Below, in pieces: positions 33,531 through 42,376 of a stretch of 52,085 bases of DNA. The stretch spans positions 1 to 52,085 of the forward strand of contig DASZNF010000061.1 of assembly GCA_035551355.1 (NCBI GenBank), in the 5' to 3' direction. Made by a program: the position numbers and the translations under genes. The DNA comes from DATATV01 sp035551355 (GTDB lineage: Bacteria; Actinomycetota; Actinomycetes; Mycobacteriales; Pseudonocardiaceae). A model generated the notes under the pieces. That model was not told the origin of the DNA, did no database searches, and was given only the letters and a program-made list of their open reading frames with translations. Every line of letters starts with the position of its first letter. The first letter of the stretch is position 1.

Positions 33531-33633
33531 TCAGCTCATCTGCGCCGACGCCACCCAGCGAACGCGCCCACCACCGGCGCGCAGGCCACGGTCAGCAGCG
33601 CGGTCGCCCGCGCCGGCAGCAGATTGGCCAGGT
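33531..33633 (-). pseudogene. Broken duplicate of the cobD 3' end
   Basis: The first 40 or so bases match the last codons and stop region of cobD (34330-34373) with a few changes. The rest matches an internal cobD stretch (about 34627-34690) almost exactly. The roughly 250 bases between those two cobD segments are missing; the shared word CCACC lies at the join. It lies on the far side of the toxin-antitoxin pair from cobD, so the pair is flanked by an intact and a broken cobD 3' end. Confidence 0.8.
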
Positions 33634-33646
33634 GGGCGCAACCTAG

Positions 33647-34024
33647 TCAGCAGAGCATCGTGGAAACGTCGTATTCAGACAGTTGGTGATCTCCGGTGAT
33701 CAGCGTGAGTTGTTCACATCGCGCCTGGGCGACCAAAATCCGGTCGAACGGATCACGATGGTGCATGGGCAGGTGCTCCACCTCGACGGCATGATGGCCC
33801 GCGATCGGCAGTTCGCGAAACGACTGCTGCTCAATGTGCTTGCGCAGATCGCCGTCGATGGTGAGCTTGCCTAAGGACTTCTTGATCGAGATTTCCCAGA
33901 TGCTGGCCACCGACACCACAATGTCGTTGTCCTCGTCGCTGATCAGCTCGGCAGCAGCCTCAGAGAGACGGTCGATGCCACCGAGCCACCACAACAGGAC
34001 GTTGGTGTCCAGGAGAAGATTCAC
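33647..34024 (-). CDS. VapC-like PIN-domain toxin
   Basis: 125 residues. The PIN nuclease acids are in place: Asp in LLLDTNVLLWW (about 6), Glu in SIWEISIKKSLGKL (about 43), Asp in HRDPFDRILVAQA (about 91) and Asp in LITGDHQL. The WEISIKKSLGKL and DPFDRIL motifs are typical of VapC toxins paired with Phd-type antitoxins. Such toxins cut tRNA or rRNA. The start overlaps the antitoxin stop by 4 nt. Composition is less GC-rich than the neighbours, consistent with acquisition. Confidence 0.9.
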   Translation of the reverse strand: MNLLLDTNVLLWWLGGIDRLSEAAAELISDEDNDIVVSVASIWEISIKKSLGKLTIDGDLRKHIEQQSFRELPIAGHHAVEVEHLPMHHRDPFDRILVAQARCEQLTLITGDHQLSEYDVSTMLC

Positions 34025-34272
34025 TGCGTATCCGCGTCGTCGCTGTAGAACGAATCGACGACTTCGTCGGGCGTCTGATCGAAGTCCGGAGCAAGCCAGA
34101 TCTTGCCGCGCATTGTTCCTGGGGTACGCCGCCGTGACGATCGAGGCAGGGGGCAGAGCCGAGCGATTGGGCGCCCGTTCCGCGCGATGATCACTTCTTC
34201 ACCCGCCGCCGCCTGGTCGACTAGCTGGGACAGGTGCGTTTTCGCGTCGTAAATGTTCACCTGCACCGTCAT
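34021..34272 (-). CDS. Phd/YefM-type antitoxin
   Basis: 83 residues. The N-terminal DNA-binding half reads MTVQVNIYDAKTHLSQLVDQ and AAAGEEVIIARNGRPIARL, the standard Phd/YefM pattern; the C-terminal tail (FDQTPDEVVDSFYSDD) is acidic and should wrap the toxin. It precedes and is coupled to the PIN toxin. A 10-bp inverted repeat overlapping the promoter lies directly upstream, fitting autoregulation. The promoter position indicates that transcription begins at or next to the ATG. Confidence 0.9.
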   Translation of the reverse strand: MTVQVNIYDAKTHLSQLVDQAAAGEEVIIARNGRPIARLCPLPRSSRRRTPGTMRGKIWLAPDFDQTPDEVVDSFYSDDADTQ

Positions 34273-34278
34273 ATGACC

Positions 34279-34311
34279 AGCATAGCGGACTTGGTCTAGT
34301 CAGACCAAGTC
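34279..34311 (-). promoter_or_regulatory. Toxin-antitoxin promoter with overlapping operator
   Basis: GACTTGGTCT-4 nt-AGACCAAGTC (34288-34311) is a perfect 10-bp inverted repeat. On the minus strand TTGGTC inside its first arm is an 18-nt spacer from TATGCT (34284-34279), which ends 6 nt before the antitoxin ATG. The repeat covers the -35 and spacer, an ideal place for antitoxin repression. Confidence 0.75.
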
Positions 34312-34334
34312 CGCGCTTGCGTACGGGCCTCAGC

Positions 34335-35282
34335 TCACCTGCGCCGACGCCGCCCGGCGAACGCGCCGACCACCGCCGCCAGCAGGCCCGCCGCCCCGCC
34401 GACCAGCCGGGACAGCTCCACCGCCCGGGTCACGTGCCCGGAATCCGGCGTCCGCCCATCGCCCAGCACCGGCCGGTCCTCCACGCCGTGCGGGTACCGG
34501 GTCCGTCCGCCCAGCCGGATCTCCAGCGCCCCGGCGAACGCGGCCTCGACCTGACCGGCGTTCGGGCTGGGGTGGGCTCGCGCGTCCCGCCGCCAGGTGC
34601 GCAGCGCCCCGCCCGAGGACCCGCCGACCACCGGCGCGCAGGCCACGGTCAGCAGCGCGGTCGCCCGGGCGGGCAGCAGATTGGCCAGGTCGTCCAGCCG
34701 GGCGGCGGCCCAGCCGAACTTCGCGTAGCGCGGCGAGCGGTAGCCGACCATCGCGTCCAGCGTGTTCACCGCGCGGTAGGCCAGCAGCCCCGGCACCCCG
34801 GCCACCGCGCCCCACAGCAGCGGCGCGACCACCGCGTCCGAGGTGTTCTCCGCCACCGACTCCACGGCCGCCCGGGACAGCCCGGTCTGGTCCAGCAGCG
34901 CCGGCTCCCGCCCGCACAGGCTGGGCAACCGCTTGCGCGCGGCCTCGACATCCCCGGCGTCCAGTTCGCGGCCGATCGCGGTGCCCTGTTCGGCCAGCGA
35001 CGCCCCGCCCAGCACAATCCAGGTGGCGACCGCGGTGCTCGCCAGCTGCACCACCGGACTGCGCCGGCCGGCCTTCTCCACCAGCACACCGGCCACGACG
35101 GTGGCCCCGCCCAGCAGCACCACGTGCGCGATGCCGGGGGGCTTCCTGTCGGCGTAGAGCAGCTTCTCCAGGGTCTTGGCCGCCCGGCCGAACGCGGCCA
35201 CCGGGTGTCCACGCTCGGGGTCGCCGAACACCCCGTCCGCCGCGATGCCCAACAACAGCCCCAGTGCGCGCCCCGCAGCCAC
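34335..35282 (-). CDS. cobD: Adenosylcobinamide-phosphate synthase (CobD/CbiB)
   Basis: 315 residues, polytopic membrane protein of the CobD/CbiB family. It joins aminopropanol phosphate (made by the CobC enzyme at 29514) to adenosylcobyric acid. Family marks: GIAADGVFGDPERGHPVAAFGR near the N terminus, VESVAENTSDAVVAPLLWG, AYRAVNTLDAMVGYRSPRY, and HPSPNAGQVEAAFAGALEIRLGG. It corresponds to Rv2236c. Its 3' end is the template of the broken copy at 33531. It is divergent from the Wadjet-like operon with a 92-nt gap. Confidence 0.93.
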   Translation of the reverse strand: MAAGRALGLLLGIAADGVFGDPERGHPVAAFGRAAKTLEKLLYADRKPPGIAHVVLLGGATVVAGVLVEKAGRRSPVVQLASTAVATWIVLGGASLAEQGTAIGRELDAGDVEAARKRLPSLCGREPALLDQTGLSRAAVESVAENTSDAVVAPLLWGAVAGVPGLLAYRAVNTLDAMVGYRSPRYAKFGWAAARLDDLANLLPARATALLTVACAPVVGGSSGGALRTWRRDARAHPSPNAGQVEAAFAGALEIRLGGRTRYPHGVEDRPVLGDGRTPDSGHVTRAVELSRLVGGAAGLLAAVVGAFAGRRRRR

Positions 35283-35374
35283 CCCAGTGCCCCTCCGGTT
35301 CGACCGGTCCCGATCGGGTGGACGGTACCGCCAGCGCGCAGGCCGGCCAGGGCCGGGCCGTAGTCTGGCCGACC

Positions 35375-36922
35375 GTGGAGCCGCACGGGGACGAGCACAC
35401 CGACACAGCCGGGCCGGAACGCCGGCTGCTGCTGTACGCCTACCTGCAACCGGGCCGCAACCATCGCACCTACCTGGCGATCATGCGGCTGTTCACCTCG
35501 ACGCTGCTGGCCGACCTGTCGGCCGGCGAGGTGGCCGGGGCGCTGGCCGCGCAGGAACGGATCGGCCGGATCGACGCCGGGGAATCCCAGCTCGACGTGG
35601 TGATCCCCCGGCTGCGCCAGCTGGTCGAATGGGGCAACCTGGTGCTCGGCCGCCGGGAGACGGTCGCGGCCAGCATCGCCGAGTTCCAGCAGGGCAGCAT
35701 GCGTTACCAGGTCAGCAAGCTGGCCGTGCGCGTACAGCGCGACGCCGACGAGCTGTTGCGCGTGCCGGAGGGCGCCCGGGAGGTCTCCCGCGAGCTGCTG
35801 CCGGCCATCGAGCGCGGCCTCGGCACCCTGCGCGGCACGCTGGAGCAGGCCCTTGAGACCAACAGTGCCGACCCGGGTTCGGTGGGCGCGCGGCGCAGCC
35901 GGGAGATCCTGGCCGAGCAGGTCACCACCCTGTTCCTGCAGCACGCCGAACTGGCCGCCACGGTCCGCGACTTCTACGCCTACCTGGGCCAGGTGCTCAC
36001 CCGCAACCACCTGGACCCGGCCGAGATCGCCGGTTTCCGCGACCTGCTGGTGGAGTACATCCAGCTGGTGGTGGAGGACGTGCTGCGGCACACCCCGACC
36101 ATCGCGGCCACCCTGGCCGGGCTGGCCGAACGGCGCGCCGAACTGCTGCGGCTGCTGGGCCCGAGCGAACCGCTGGGGGCGGCGGTGGAACGCGCCCGCG
36201 GCCGCGCCGAAGCGGACTGGGCCGAGCTGACCGACTGGTTCGTGGACCGGCCCGGCGGCCCGAGCCAGGTCACCGCGCTGCGCGACGCCACCGCCCGGGC
36301 CATCGGGGCGCTGCTGGCCACGGTCAAGCGGGCCACCTCCGGCGGCGGCCTGCTGCCCAGCCGCCGGGCCGAGCTGCTCAACCTGGCCGGCTGGTTCGAC
36401 AAATCCCAGCCGCGCCAGGCCCATCAGCTCTACGCGGCCGCGTTCGGCCTGTTCTCCGCGCGCAACCTGCTGCCCTCGCCCGAACACGACGGCGACGACG
36501 AGCGCACGCCGTGGCGGGACGGGCCGGTGCTGGACGTGACGGTGAGCGTGCGCAGCCGGGGCGACCGGGGCGCGCGCGGCCGTACCTCGCGGATCATGGA
36601 CGACCCGATCGGCCGGGAATCGCTGCTGGCCGACGCCCGCCGCGCGGACGCCCGCCGACGCGCCGCCGCGGCCGAACTCGCCGGTGCGGCCGGCGATCTG
36701 GAGCGGGCCACGCTGTCCACCGACGCGCTCGGGGCACTGTGCGAACTGCTGACTTTGGCCATGGCACAACGGGAACACACCGCCGACCCGGGCGAGGCGG
36801 CCGATCCGGTGCGCGGTCTCAAACTCACCGTGACGCCAACGCAAGGGCGCACCACGCGCATCCGCAGCGCGGCCGGTGTGCTCACGCTGACCGACACTTC
36901 CCTTGCGCTGGAGCAGGTCTGA
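35375..36922 (+). CDS. jetA: Wadjet type II JetA-like protein (DUF2397, TIGR02677)
   Basis: 515 residues, mainly helical. It matches the family TIGR02677/DUF2397 in the opening RRLLLYAYLQPGRNHRTYLA IMR segment, in EQERIGRIDAGE-type acidic helices, and in DFYAYLGQVLTRNHLDPAEI. In type II Wadjet this is the kleisin-like JetA, bridging the SMC-like JetC and JetB. Wadjet complexes extrude and cut circular plasmid DNA. The GTG start follows TAGTCT by 8 nt. Its stop overlaps the next start by one base (TGATG). Family assignment is from recall of sequence features. Confidence 0.82.
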   Translation: MEPHGDEHTDTAGPERRLLLYAYLQPGRNHRTYLAIMRLFTSTLLADLSAGEVAGALAAQERIGRIDAGESQLDVVIPRLRQLVEWGNLVLGRRETVAASIAEFQQGSMRYQVSKLAVRVQRDADELLRVPEGAREVSRELLPAIERGLGTLRGTLEQALETNSADPGSVGARRSREILAEQVTTLFLQHAELAATVRDFYAYLGQVLTRNHLDPAEIAGFRDLLVEYIQLVVEDVLRHTPTIAATLAGLAERRAELLRLLGPSEPLGAAVERARGRAEADWAELTDWFVDRPGGPSQVTALRDATARAIGALLATVKRATSGGGLLPSRRAELLNLAGWFDKSQPRQAHQLYAAAFGLFSARNLLPSPEHDGDDERTPWRDGPVLDVTVSVRSRGDRGARGRTSRIMDDPIGRESLLADARRADARRRAAAAELAGAAGDLERATLSTDALGALCELLTLAMAQREHTADPGEAADPVRGLKLTVTPTQGRTTRIRSAAGVLTLTDTSLALEQV

Positions 36923-38190
36923 TGCGCCAGGACGTGCTGGACGGACTGTCCGACATCGATGCCGCGAACGTGGTGCGCTGCGCTCGCATCCTGCTGCGCA
37001 GGCCGTTGCTGCGCGCCGGCGGTCACGACGGGGATCTGCTGCCGCTGATCTACCGGCACCGGGTCGCGCTGACCGACCTGTTCTCCCAGACCCTCGGCTA
37101 CCGGCTGGTGGTGCAACGCCAGTTCGCCCGGCTGTACAAGTCGTTGCCGGGCAGCGGTTTGAGCCGCGGCGAGCCGGGCCTGTCCCCGCGCGGCTACGCG
37201 TATCTGGCGCTGACCATCGCCGCGCTGACCGGGGTCGGCCGCCAGGTGCTGCTGTCCCGGCTGGTCGCCGATGTGCGCGCGGCGGGCACGGAGGCCGGTG
37301 TGGAGGCCCGGGACGACCTGGCCGACCGGCGCGCGCTGTCCGGCGCGCTGCGGCATTTGCTGTCCCTCGGCGTGATCAGCGAGACCGAGGGCTCGGTGGC
37401 CGGGGTGACCGAGTCGACGCCGTCGGAGGCGCTGATCACCATCGACACCGATCTGCTCGGCCAGTTGCTGGCCGGTCCGCTGGCCGAGGCGAGCGGACCG
37501 GAGGACTTGCTGGAACTGGCCGCGCGGCCGGGTCCGCGCGGGGTGGAGCACACGGTGCGGCGCAAGCTGGTGGAGGACCCGGTGGTGCTCTACGCCGATC
37601 TGCCGGCCGAGCAGGCCGAGTGGCTGGCCCGCCGGGCGCGCCGGGAATCCGGCCTGCTGGAACGGAATTTCGGGCTGATCACCGAAACCCGCGCCGAGGG
37701 CATCGCCGTCACCGATCCCGAGGACTACCTCACCGACCTGATCTTCCCGGGCACCAGCACGGTCAGCCGGATCGCGTTGCTGGCGTTGCCGGATCTGTTG
37801 GCGGACAACGAGACCGACCGCCCGGACGGTCGAACCCCGGTGACCGCCGAGCAGGTGCGCGAGGCGTGCCGGCGCCTGATCGGGGACTATCCGGCGGCGT
37901 GGTCGAAACAGGCCACCGAGGATCTGGACGCACTGGCCCGCGAGGTGCTGGATCTGTTGGCGGCGGCCGGTTTGGCGATCAACGACGCGGACGAGGGCTG
38001 GCTGCTCTCCCCCGCCGCGCATCGGTGGATGCCCGAACCGGACGAGCGGCCGGGGCGGGAGAATCCCCCGCCGGAGCCCGAACCCGAGCCCGGCTGGTCG
38101 CTGTTCGACGACGACGAGAAGCCGCCCACCCCGGTTTCGGTAGATTCCATGCAGCACAATGATTCCGCCGATGATGAGGGAGAACTATGA
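36922..38190 (+). CDS. jetB: Wadjet type II JetB-like protein (DUF2398, TIGR02678)
   Basis: 422 residues. The N terminus NVVRCARILLRRPLLRAGG and the segment PLIYRHRVALTDLFSQTLGY, then LSPRGYAYLALTIAALTGVG, are typical of DUF2398/TIGR02678. It resembles a tandem winged-helix (KITE-like) partner of JetA and JetC. The tail is acidic and proline-rich (PPPEPEPEPGWSLFDDDEK). It overlaps jetA by 1 nt and jetC by 4 nt, so the three subunits are made together. Confidence 0.82.
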   Translation: MRQDVLDGLSDIDAANVVRCARILLRRPLLRAGGHDGDLLPLIYRHRVALTDLFSQTLGYRLVVQRQFARLYKSLPGSGLSRGEPGLSPRGYAYLALTIAALTGVGRQVLLSRLVADVRAAGTEAGVEARDDLADRRALSGALRHLLSLGVISETEGSVAGVTESTPSEALITIDTDLLGQLLAGPLAEASGPEDLLELAARPGPRGVEHTVRRKLVEDPVVLYADLPAEQAEWLARRARRESGLLERNFGLITETRAEGIAVTDPEDYLTDLIFPGTSTVSRIALLALPDLLADNETDRPDGRTPVTAEQVREACRRLIGDYPAAWSKQATEDLDALAREVLDLLAAAGLAINDADEGWLLSPAAHRWMPEPDERPGRENPPPEPEPEPGWSLFDDDEKPPTPVSVDSMQHNDSADDEGEL

Positions 38191-41100
38191 CACCGGGTAT
38201 TGCCGACCGGTGGCGGCTGCACCGCGGCGGGATCGTCAACATCTGGCAGTACGACGAGCAGGAGTTCGACTTCTCCGGCGGCCGCGTGGTGTTCCAGGGC
38301 ACCAACGGTTCCGGCAAGTCGCGCACCCTGGAACTGTTGCTGCCCCTGTGTTTGGACGGTGACCTGCGGCAACTGGGGTCCAAGGGCTTCGACACCGTGT
38401 CCATCCGGCGGCTGATGCTGGACGACTACGACGGCGGTCCGAACCGGATCGGCTACGCCTGGGTCGAGCTGCGCCGGGTCGACGGCGAGGGCCACGAGCG
38501 CTTCCTCACCTGCGGTCTGGGCCTGAAGGCATCCGCGACCTCCCAGCAGGTTTCCGACTCCTGGCGGTTCATCACCGACGCACGGGTCGGCGTGGACGTG
38601 CACCTGGCCGGACCGGACCGGGTGCCGCTGGGCCAGGCCCAACTGCGCGACGAGATCGGCGCCGACCGGGTGCTGGACGACGGCGCGTTCCGCGCCCGCA
38701 TCGCCGAACTGGTCTACGGCATGCCCGCCGGGCGCTACGGCGATCTGCTGCACCTGCAACGCACCCTGCGCAACCCGGACGTCGGGTTGAAGGTGCTGGA
38801 GGGGCAGCTGGAGCAGATCCTCTCCGACGCCCTGCCGCCGCTGGACGCGAGCATGATCGAGCAGCTGGGCACCTCGTTCGAGGACCTGGAATCCATCCGG
38901 GAGAACATCAACCGGCTGTCCACGGCGGACTCCGCGCTGTCGGCGTTCCTGGGCAGCTACTCGGGCTACGCGCTGGCCTCGCTGCGGTCGGTGGGCGAGA
39001 AGGCCCGCACCGCGATCGCCGCCCTGGCCACCGAGCGCGAGCAGCACCAGCAGCTGACCGCGAAGCTGGAAACCCAGCGGGAGAAGCATTCCACAGCGGT
39101 CACCGAGGTGGCCACGGCCGAGCGGCGCGACGCCGAGCTGGACAACACCATCGACTCGCTCAAGGAACTGCCCGCCTACCAAGGACTTCGCGACCTCGGC
39201 GACCGGGAACGCCTGGTGGCCCAGGCCAGAGCGACCGCGACCGCCGCACTGGAGACCGCGACCAAACACCGCACGCACGCCGACCGCGCGGTGGAGACGG
39301 TGCTGACCGTGCTGCGCCGGTTCGGTCAGGACACCAGCGCGGCGGGCGAACTGGCCGACCTGGCCCGCCGCCAGCTGTCCGCCGCCGGCCTGGACGCCAA
39401 CCTGTGCCCGCGGGTGCCCGCCGCCCCGCACGCGCAGCCGGGCACGGTGACCGAACTGGTCCGAGCCAAGCCCGATCCGGAGGCCGCGCCGCTGGAGATC
39501 GAGCGGCGCACCCCGCCGGACGTGGCACCCGACACGCTGGACGCCGATCTGCGGGCCGCGGCCGAGCGGGCCGAGCAGGTGGTCGGGGTGGTCGGCCAGC
39601 GCGCCGCGCTCACCCTGTCCCTGCACGAGCGCGCGCTGGACCTGGACCGCAAGGAACGCACCGCGGACGCCACCCGGCAGTCGGCCCGGCAGGCGCAGTT
39701 GGAGGCCACCGAGTCGATCGGCCGGCGTAACGAGGCCAGCCAGCGGCTGTCCGACGCGGCCGCGCTGTGGCGGGAACGCGCGGTCACCTGGACCACGTCG
39801 GGCCCGCTGGCCGACGAGGAAGCCGGCCGCGCGGTGCGGCTGCCCGAACTGGACGAGCTGACCGCCACCGCCGAGCAGACCCGCGCGGCCCAGCAGTCGG
39901 CCCGGGAGTGGGCCGCGCCGCGACTGGACGCCTCCCGCCAGGCCGCGGTGACCGCCCGGCAGCGGGTCGACCAGATCGCCGGCCAGATCGCCGAGGGTGA
40001 GTCCGAGCTGATCGGCCTGCGCGGCGGCGTCGACGCCGCTCCCCCGCTGCCGGCCTATGCCAGCGCCCAACGGGATTCCGCGACCGGCGCGCCGTTCTAC
40101 AGGCTGGTCGATTTCGCCGACGGGCTGGACGAGCCGGCCAAGGCCGGGCTGGAGGCCGCGTTGCAGGCCAGCGGCCTGCTGGCCGCCTGGGTGCGGGCCG
40201 ACGGCAGCCTCGCCGAGGCCGACCTGTCCGCCACCGCCGATCAGTCCACAGTGGATGAACCACTGAGCAGGCTGCTGGTTCCGGCCGTGGAACCGGACAG
40301 CCCGGTATCCGTTGACCTGGTGAGGAAACTGCTGGACGCGGTGTCCATTTCGGACGGCGCGGCCGGGTTGCGGATCGACCCGAGCGGCCGGTGGCGGGCC
40401 GGCGTGCTGACCGGCGCGCTGACCAAGCCGGCGGCCGAGTTCGTCGGCGCGGGCGCCCGGGAAGCGACCCGCGCCCGGCGCATCGCCGAACTGGCCGGAC
40501 AGATCGAAACCCTGACCACCGCCCGGGATGGCGCCGAAGCCGAACTGGCCGAGCACACCGAGCGGGTGGCCGCCTGGGAGCGCCACCTCGGCGCCTTTCC
40601 GGACGACCGCCCACTGGTGGCCGCGCACGCCACCCTGTCCACCGCGATCCGGGTGGCCGAGGAGGCCGCGGAGAAGGCGGCCCGGCTGCGCTCCGAACTG
40701 GAGCAGGCCGACCAGCGGCACGAGGCCGCGCAGATCGAGCTGACCCAGACCGCGGCCGAGGCCGGCTTGCCCGCCGACATCGACACCCTGGGCCGGGCCA
40801 ACGCGGCCGCCATCGCCGCCCGAACCAGCGCCGAACAGCTGCGGGACACCCTGCTGGGCCGGTGCGCGGGCAGCGTGCGCGATCTGGCCGACGCGCTGCA
40901 CGACCACCAGGCGGCCATGGACGACCTGGCCGACGCGGCGGACGCGGCCGAGGCCCGGTGCGCCGAGTTCGCCGGTGAGGCATCGGCGCTGGCCGAGCTG
41001 ACCAGCGCGATCGGCGGCGAGGCCGAACAGGTCGCCAATCAACTGTCCACTTTGGAGGCTGAGCGCCGGGAACTGCGGGCCGGCCTGCCCACCGCGCGCA

Positions 41101-42284
41101 CCCGGGCCACCGAGTTGTCCAACCAGGTGGTGAAAACCGAGACCGTGCTGGAAAGCAAGACCGGCGCCATCGATACCCGCGCGGAAACGGCCCGGGCCGC
41201 CGAGTCCGCCTTCCGCGCCGCCCTGGCCGCGCCCGGCGTGCTGTCCGCCGCCCTCGACGAACCGGTCGACGTGCCCGACGACGTCGACCAGGCATTGGCG
41301 GTACTGACCGCCCAGGACCGCAAGGCGGCCAGCGAGGAATCGGTGATCACCCGGCTGCAGGCGTTGCAGACCGCGCTGGCCGGCAGCCACGAGATCACCC
41401 CGGAGCGGCACGCGGGCATCCTGACCATCGTGGTGGTCGGCGAGCAGGGGCCACGCCCGGTGGCCGAGGCGGCCCGCGCGGTGAGCGGGCAACTGGCCGA
41501 GCAGCGCGGTTATCTCGGCGAGCGCTACCAGGACATCTTCGCCACGTTCATGCTGCGCAACCTGGCCGAGAAGCTGCACGGCCAGATCTCGGTGGCCGAG
41601 GATCTGGCCAAGCGGATGAACGACATGCTGGACGTGGCCCGCTCCAGCCAGGGCGTGCACGTTCAGCTCGAGTGGCGGCCCTCGGCAGCGCTGGACGAGA
41701 CCACGCTGGAGGCGCTGAAGCTGGTCCGCATGCCCTTCGCCGACCGCACCGAGGAGCAGGACGAGACGCTGCGCCGCGCCTTCACCGAACGCATCGACGC
41801 CCAGCGGGACACGCATTCCGGTGGCTACGCGGAAATCCTGACCCGGGCGCTGGACTACCGCACCTGGTACACGTTCACCGTGCGGGTCGGCGACCACGGC
41901 CCGGACGGCAAGCCCCGGACCCGGCGGATGCGCCAGCTGTCCTCCGGCGAGACCCGCCTGGTGTCCTACGTGACCCTGTTCGCCGCCGCGGCCGCGTTCT
42001 ACGGCGCGGTCAGCGGATCGGGCGGCAGCGACGTCGACCCGTTGCGGCTGGTGCTGCTGGACGAGGCGTTCGAGCGGCTGGACGACCCGACCATCGCGCG
42101 CATGCTGGGCCTACTGGTCGATCTGGACATGGACTGGATCATCACCTGGCCCAGCGGCTGGGGCGTGTCGGACAGAATCCCGCGGATGCACATCTACGAC
42201 GTGCTCCGCCCCAAGTCCGGCCGCGGCGTGGCCTGCACGCACACCACCTGGGACGGCTCGGCCCTGGCCCAGACCGACGACTGA
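38187..42284 (+). CDS. jetC: Wadjet type II JetC-like SMC ATPase (TIGR02680)
   Basis: 1365 residues with complete SMC architecture: Walker A GTNGSGKS (38-45), two long coiled-coil arms (about 260-620 and 760-1100) around a hinge-like centre, the ABC signature QLSSGETRLVSYVTLF (about 1250), and Walker B LRLVLLDEAFERLDD (about 1286). It should be the DNA-extruding motor of the Wadjet complex. No frameshift or damage is seen. The expected next gene, jetD (TOPRIM nuclease subunit), is absent: a convergent yceI gene begins 92 nt downstream. Confidence 0.88.
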   Translation: MTPGIADRWRLHRGGIVNIWQYDEQEFDFSGGRVVFQGTNGSGKSRTLELLLPLCLDGDLRQLGSKGFDTVSIRRLMLDDYDGGPNRIGYAWVELRRVDGEGHERFLTCGLGLKASATSQQVSDSWRFITDARVGVDVHLAGPDRVPLGQAQLRDEIGADRVLDDGAFRARIAELVYGMPAGRYGDLLHLQRTLRNPDVGLKVLEGQLEQILSDALPPLDASMIEQLGTSFEDLESIRENINRLSTADSALSAFLGSYSGYALASLRSVGEKARTAIAALATEREQHQQLTAKLETQREKHSTAVTEVATAERRDAELDNTIDSLKELPAYQGLRDLGDRERLVAQARATATAALETATKHRTHADRAVETVLTVLRRFGQDTSAAGELADLARRQLSAAGLDANLCPRVPAAPHAQPGTVTELVRAKPDPEAAPLEIERRTPPDVAPDTLDADLRAAAERAEQVVGVVGQRAALTLSLHERALDLDRKERTADATRQSARQAQLEATESIGRRNEASQRLSDAAALWRERAVTWTTSGPLADEEAGRAVRLPELDELTATAEQTRAAQQSAREWAAPRLDASRQAAVTARQRVDQIAGQIAEGESELIGLRGGVDAAPPLPAYASAQRDSATGAPFYRLVDFADGLDEPAKAGLEAALQASGLLAAWVRADGSLAEADLSATADQSTVDEPLSRLLVPAVEPDSPVSVDLVRKLLDAVSISDGAAGLRIDPSGRWRAGVLTGALTKPAAEFVGAGAREATRARRIAELAGQIETLTTARDGAEAELAEHTERVAAWERHLGAFPDDRPLVAAHATLSTAIRVAEEAAEKAARLRSELEQADQRHEAAQIELTQTAAEAGLPADIDTLGRANAAAIAARTSAEQLRDTLLGRCAGSVRDLADALHDHQAAMDDLADAADAAEARCAEFAGEASALAELTSAIGGEAEQVANQLSTLEAERRELRAGLPTARTRATELSNQVVKTETVLESKTGAIDTRAETARAAESAFRAALAAPGVLSAALDEPVDVPDDVDQALAVLTAQDRKAASEESVITRLQALQTALAGSHEITPERHAGILTIVVVGEQGPRPVAEAARAVSGQLAEQRGYLGERYQDIFATFMLRNLAEKLHGQISVAEDLAKRMNDMLDVARSSQGVHVQLEWRPSAALDETTLEALKLVRMPFADRTEEQDETLRRAFTERIDAQRDTHSGGYAEILTRALDYRTWYTFTVRVGDHGPDGKPRTRRMRQLSSGETRLVSYVTLFAAAAAFYGAVSGSGGSDVDPLRLVLLDEAFERLDDPTIARMLGLLVDLDMDWIITWPSGWGVSDRIPRMHIYDVLRPKSGRGVACTHTTWDGSALAQTDD

Positions 42285-42299
42285 CCGAACGCGAACCCC

Positions 42300-42343
42300 G
42301 CCGTGCACAACGAAAAGCGCACGACGGAGTCGCTCGGCACGGC
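42300..42343 (+). terminator. Possible hairpin between jetC and yceI
   Basis: GCCGTGC (42300-42306) can pair with GCACGGC (42337-42343) over a 30-nt loop. It lies between convergent genes. The large loop makes this a weak candidate. Confidence 0.35.
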
Positions 42344-42376
42344 TAAGGCGGGCGCGCTGCCCGTGCCTGTACCCGC

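Noticed and set aside
37887..41897. A 1336-codon minus-strand frame opposite jetC
   Set aside because: Antisense artefact of GC-rich codon use; Gly/Gln/Leu-rich with no motif, while jetC shows SMC ATPase motifs.
42285..42376. Remnant of jetD after jetC
   Set aside because: Only 92 nt with no coding similarity to a TOPRIM protein; nothing supports a decayed gene here.
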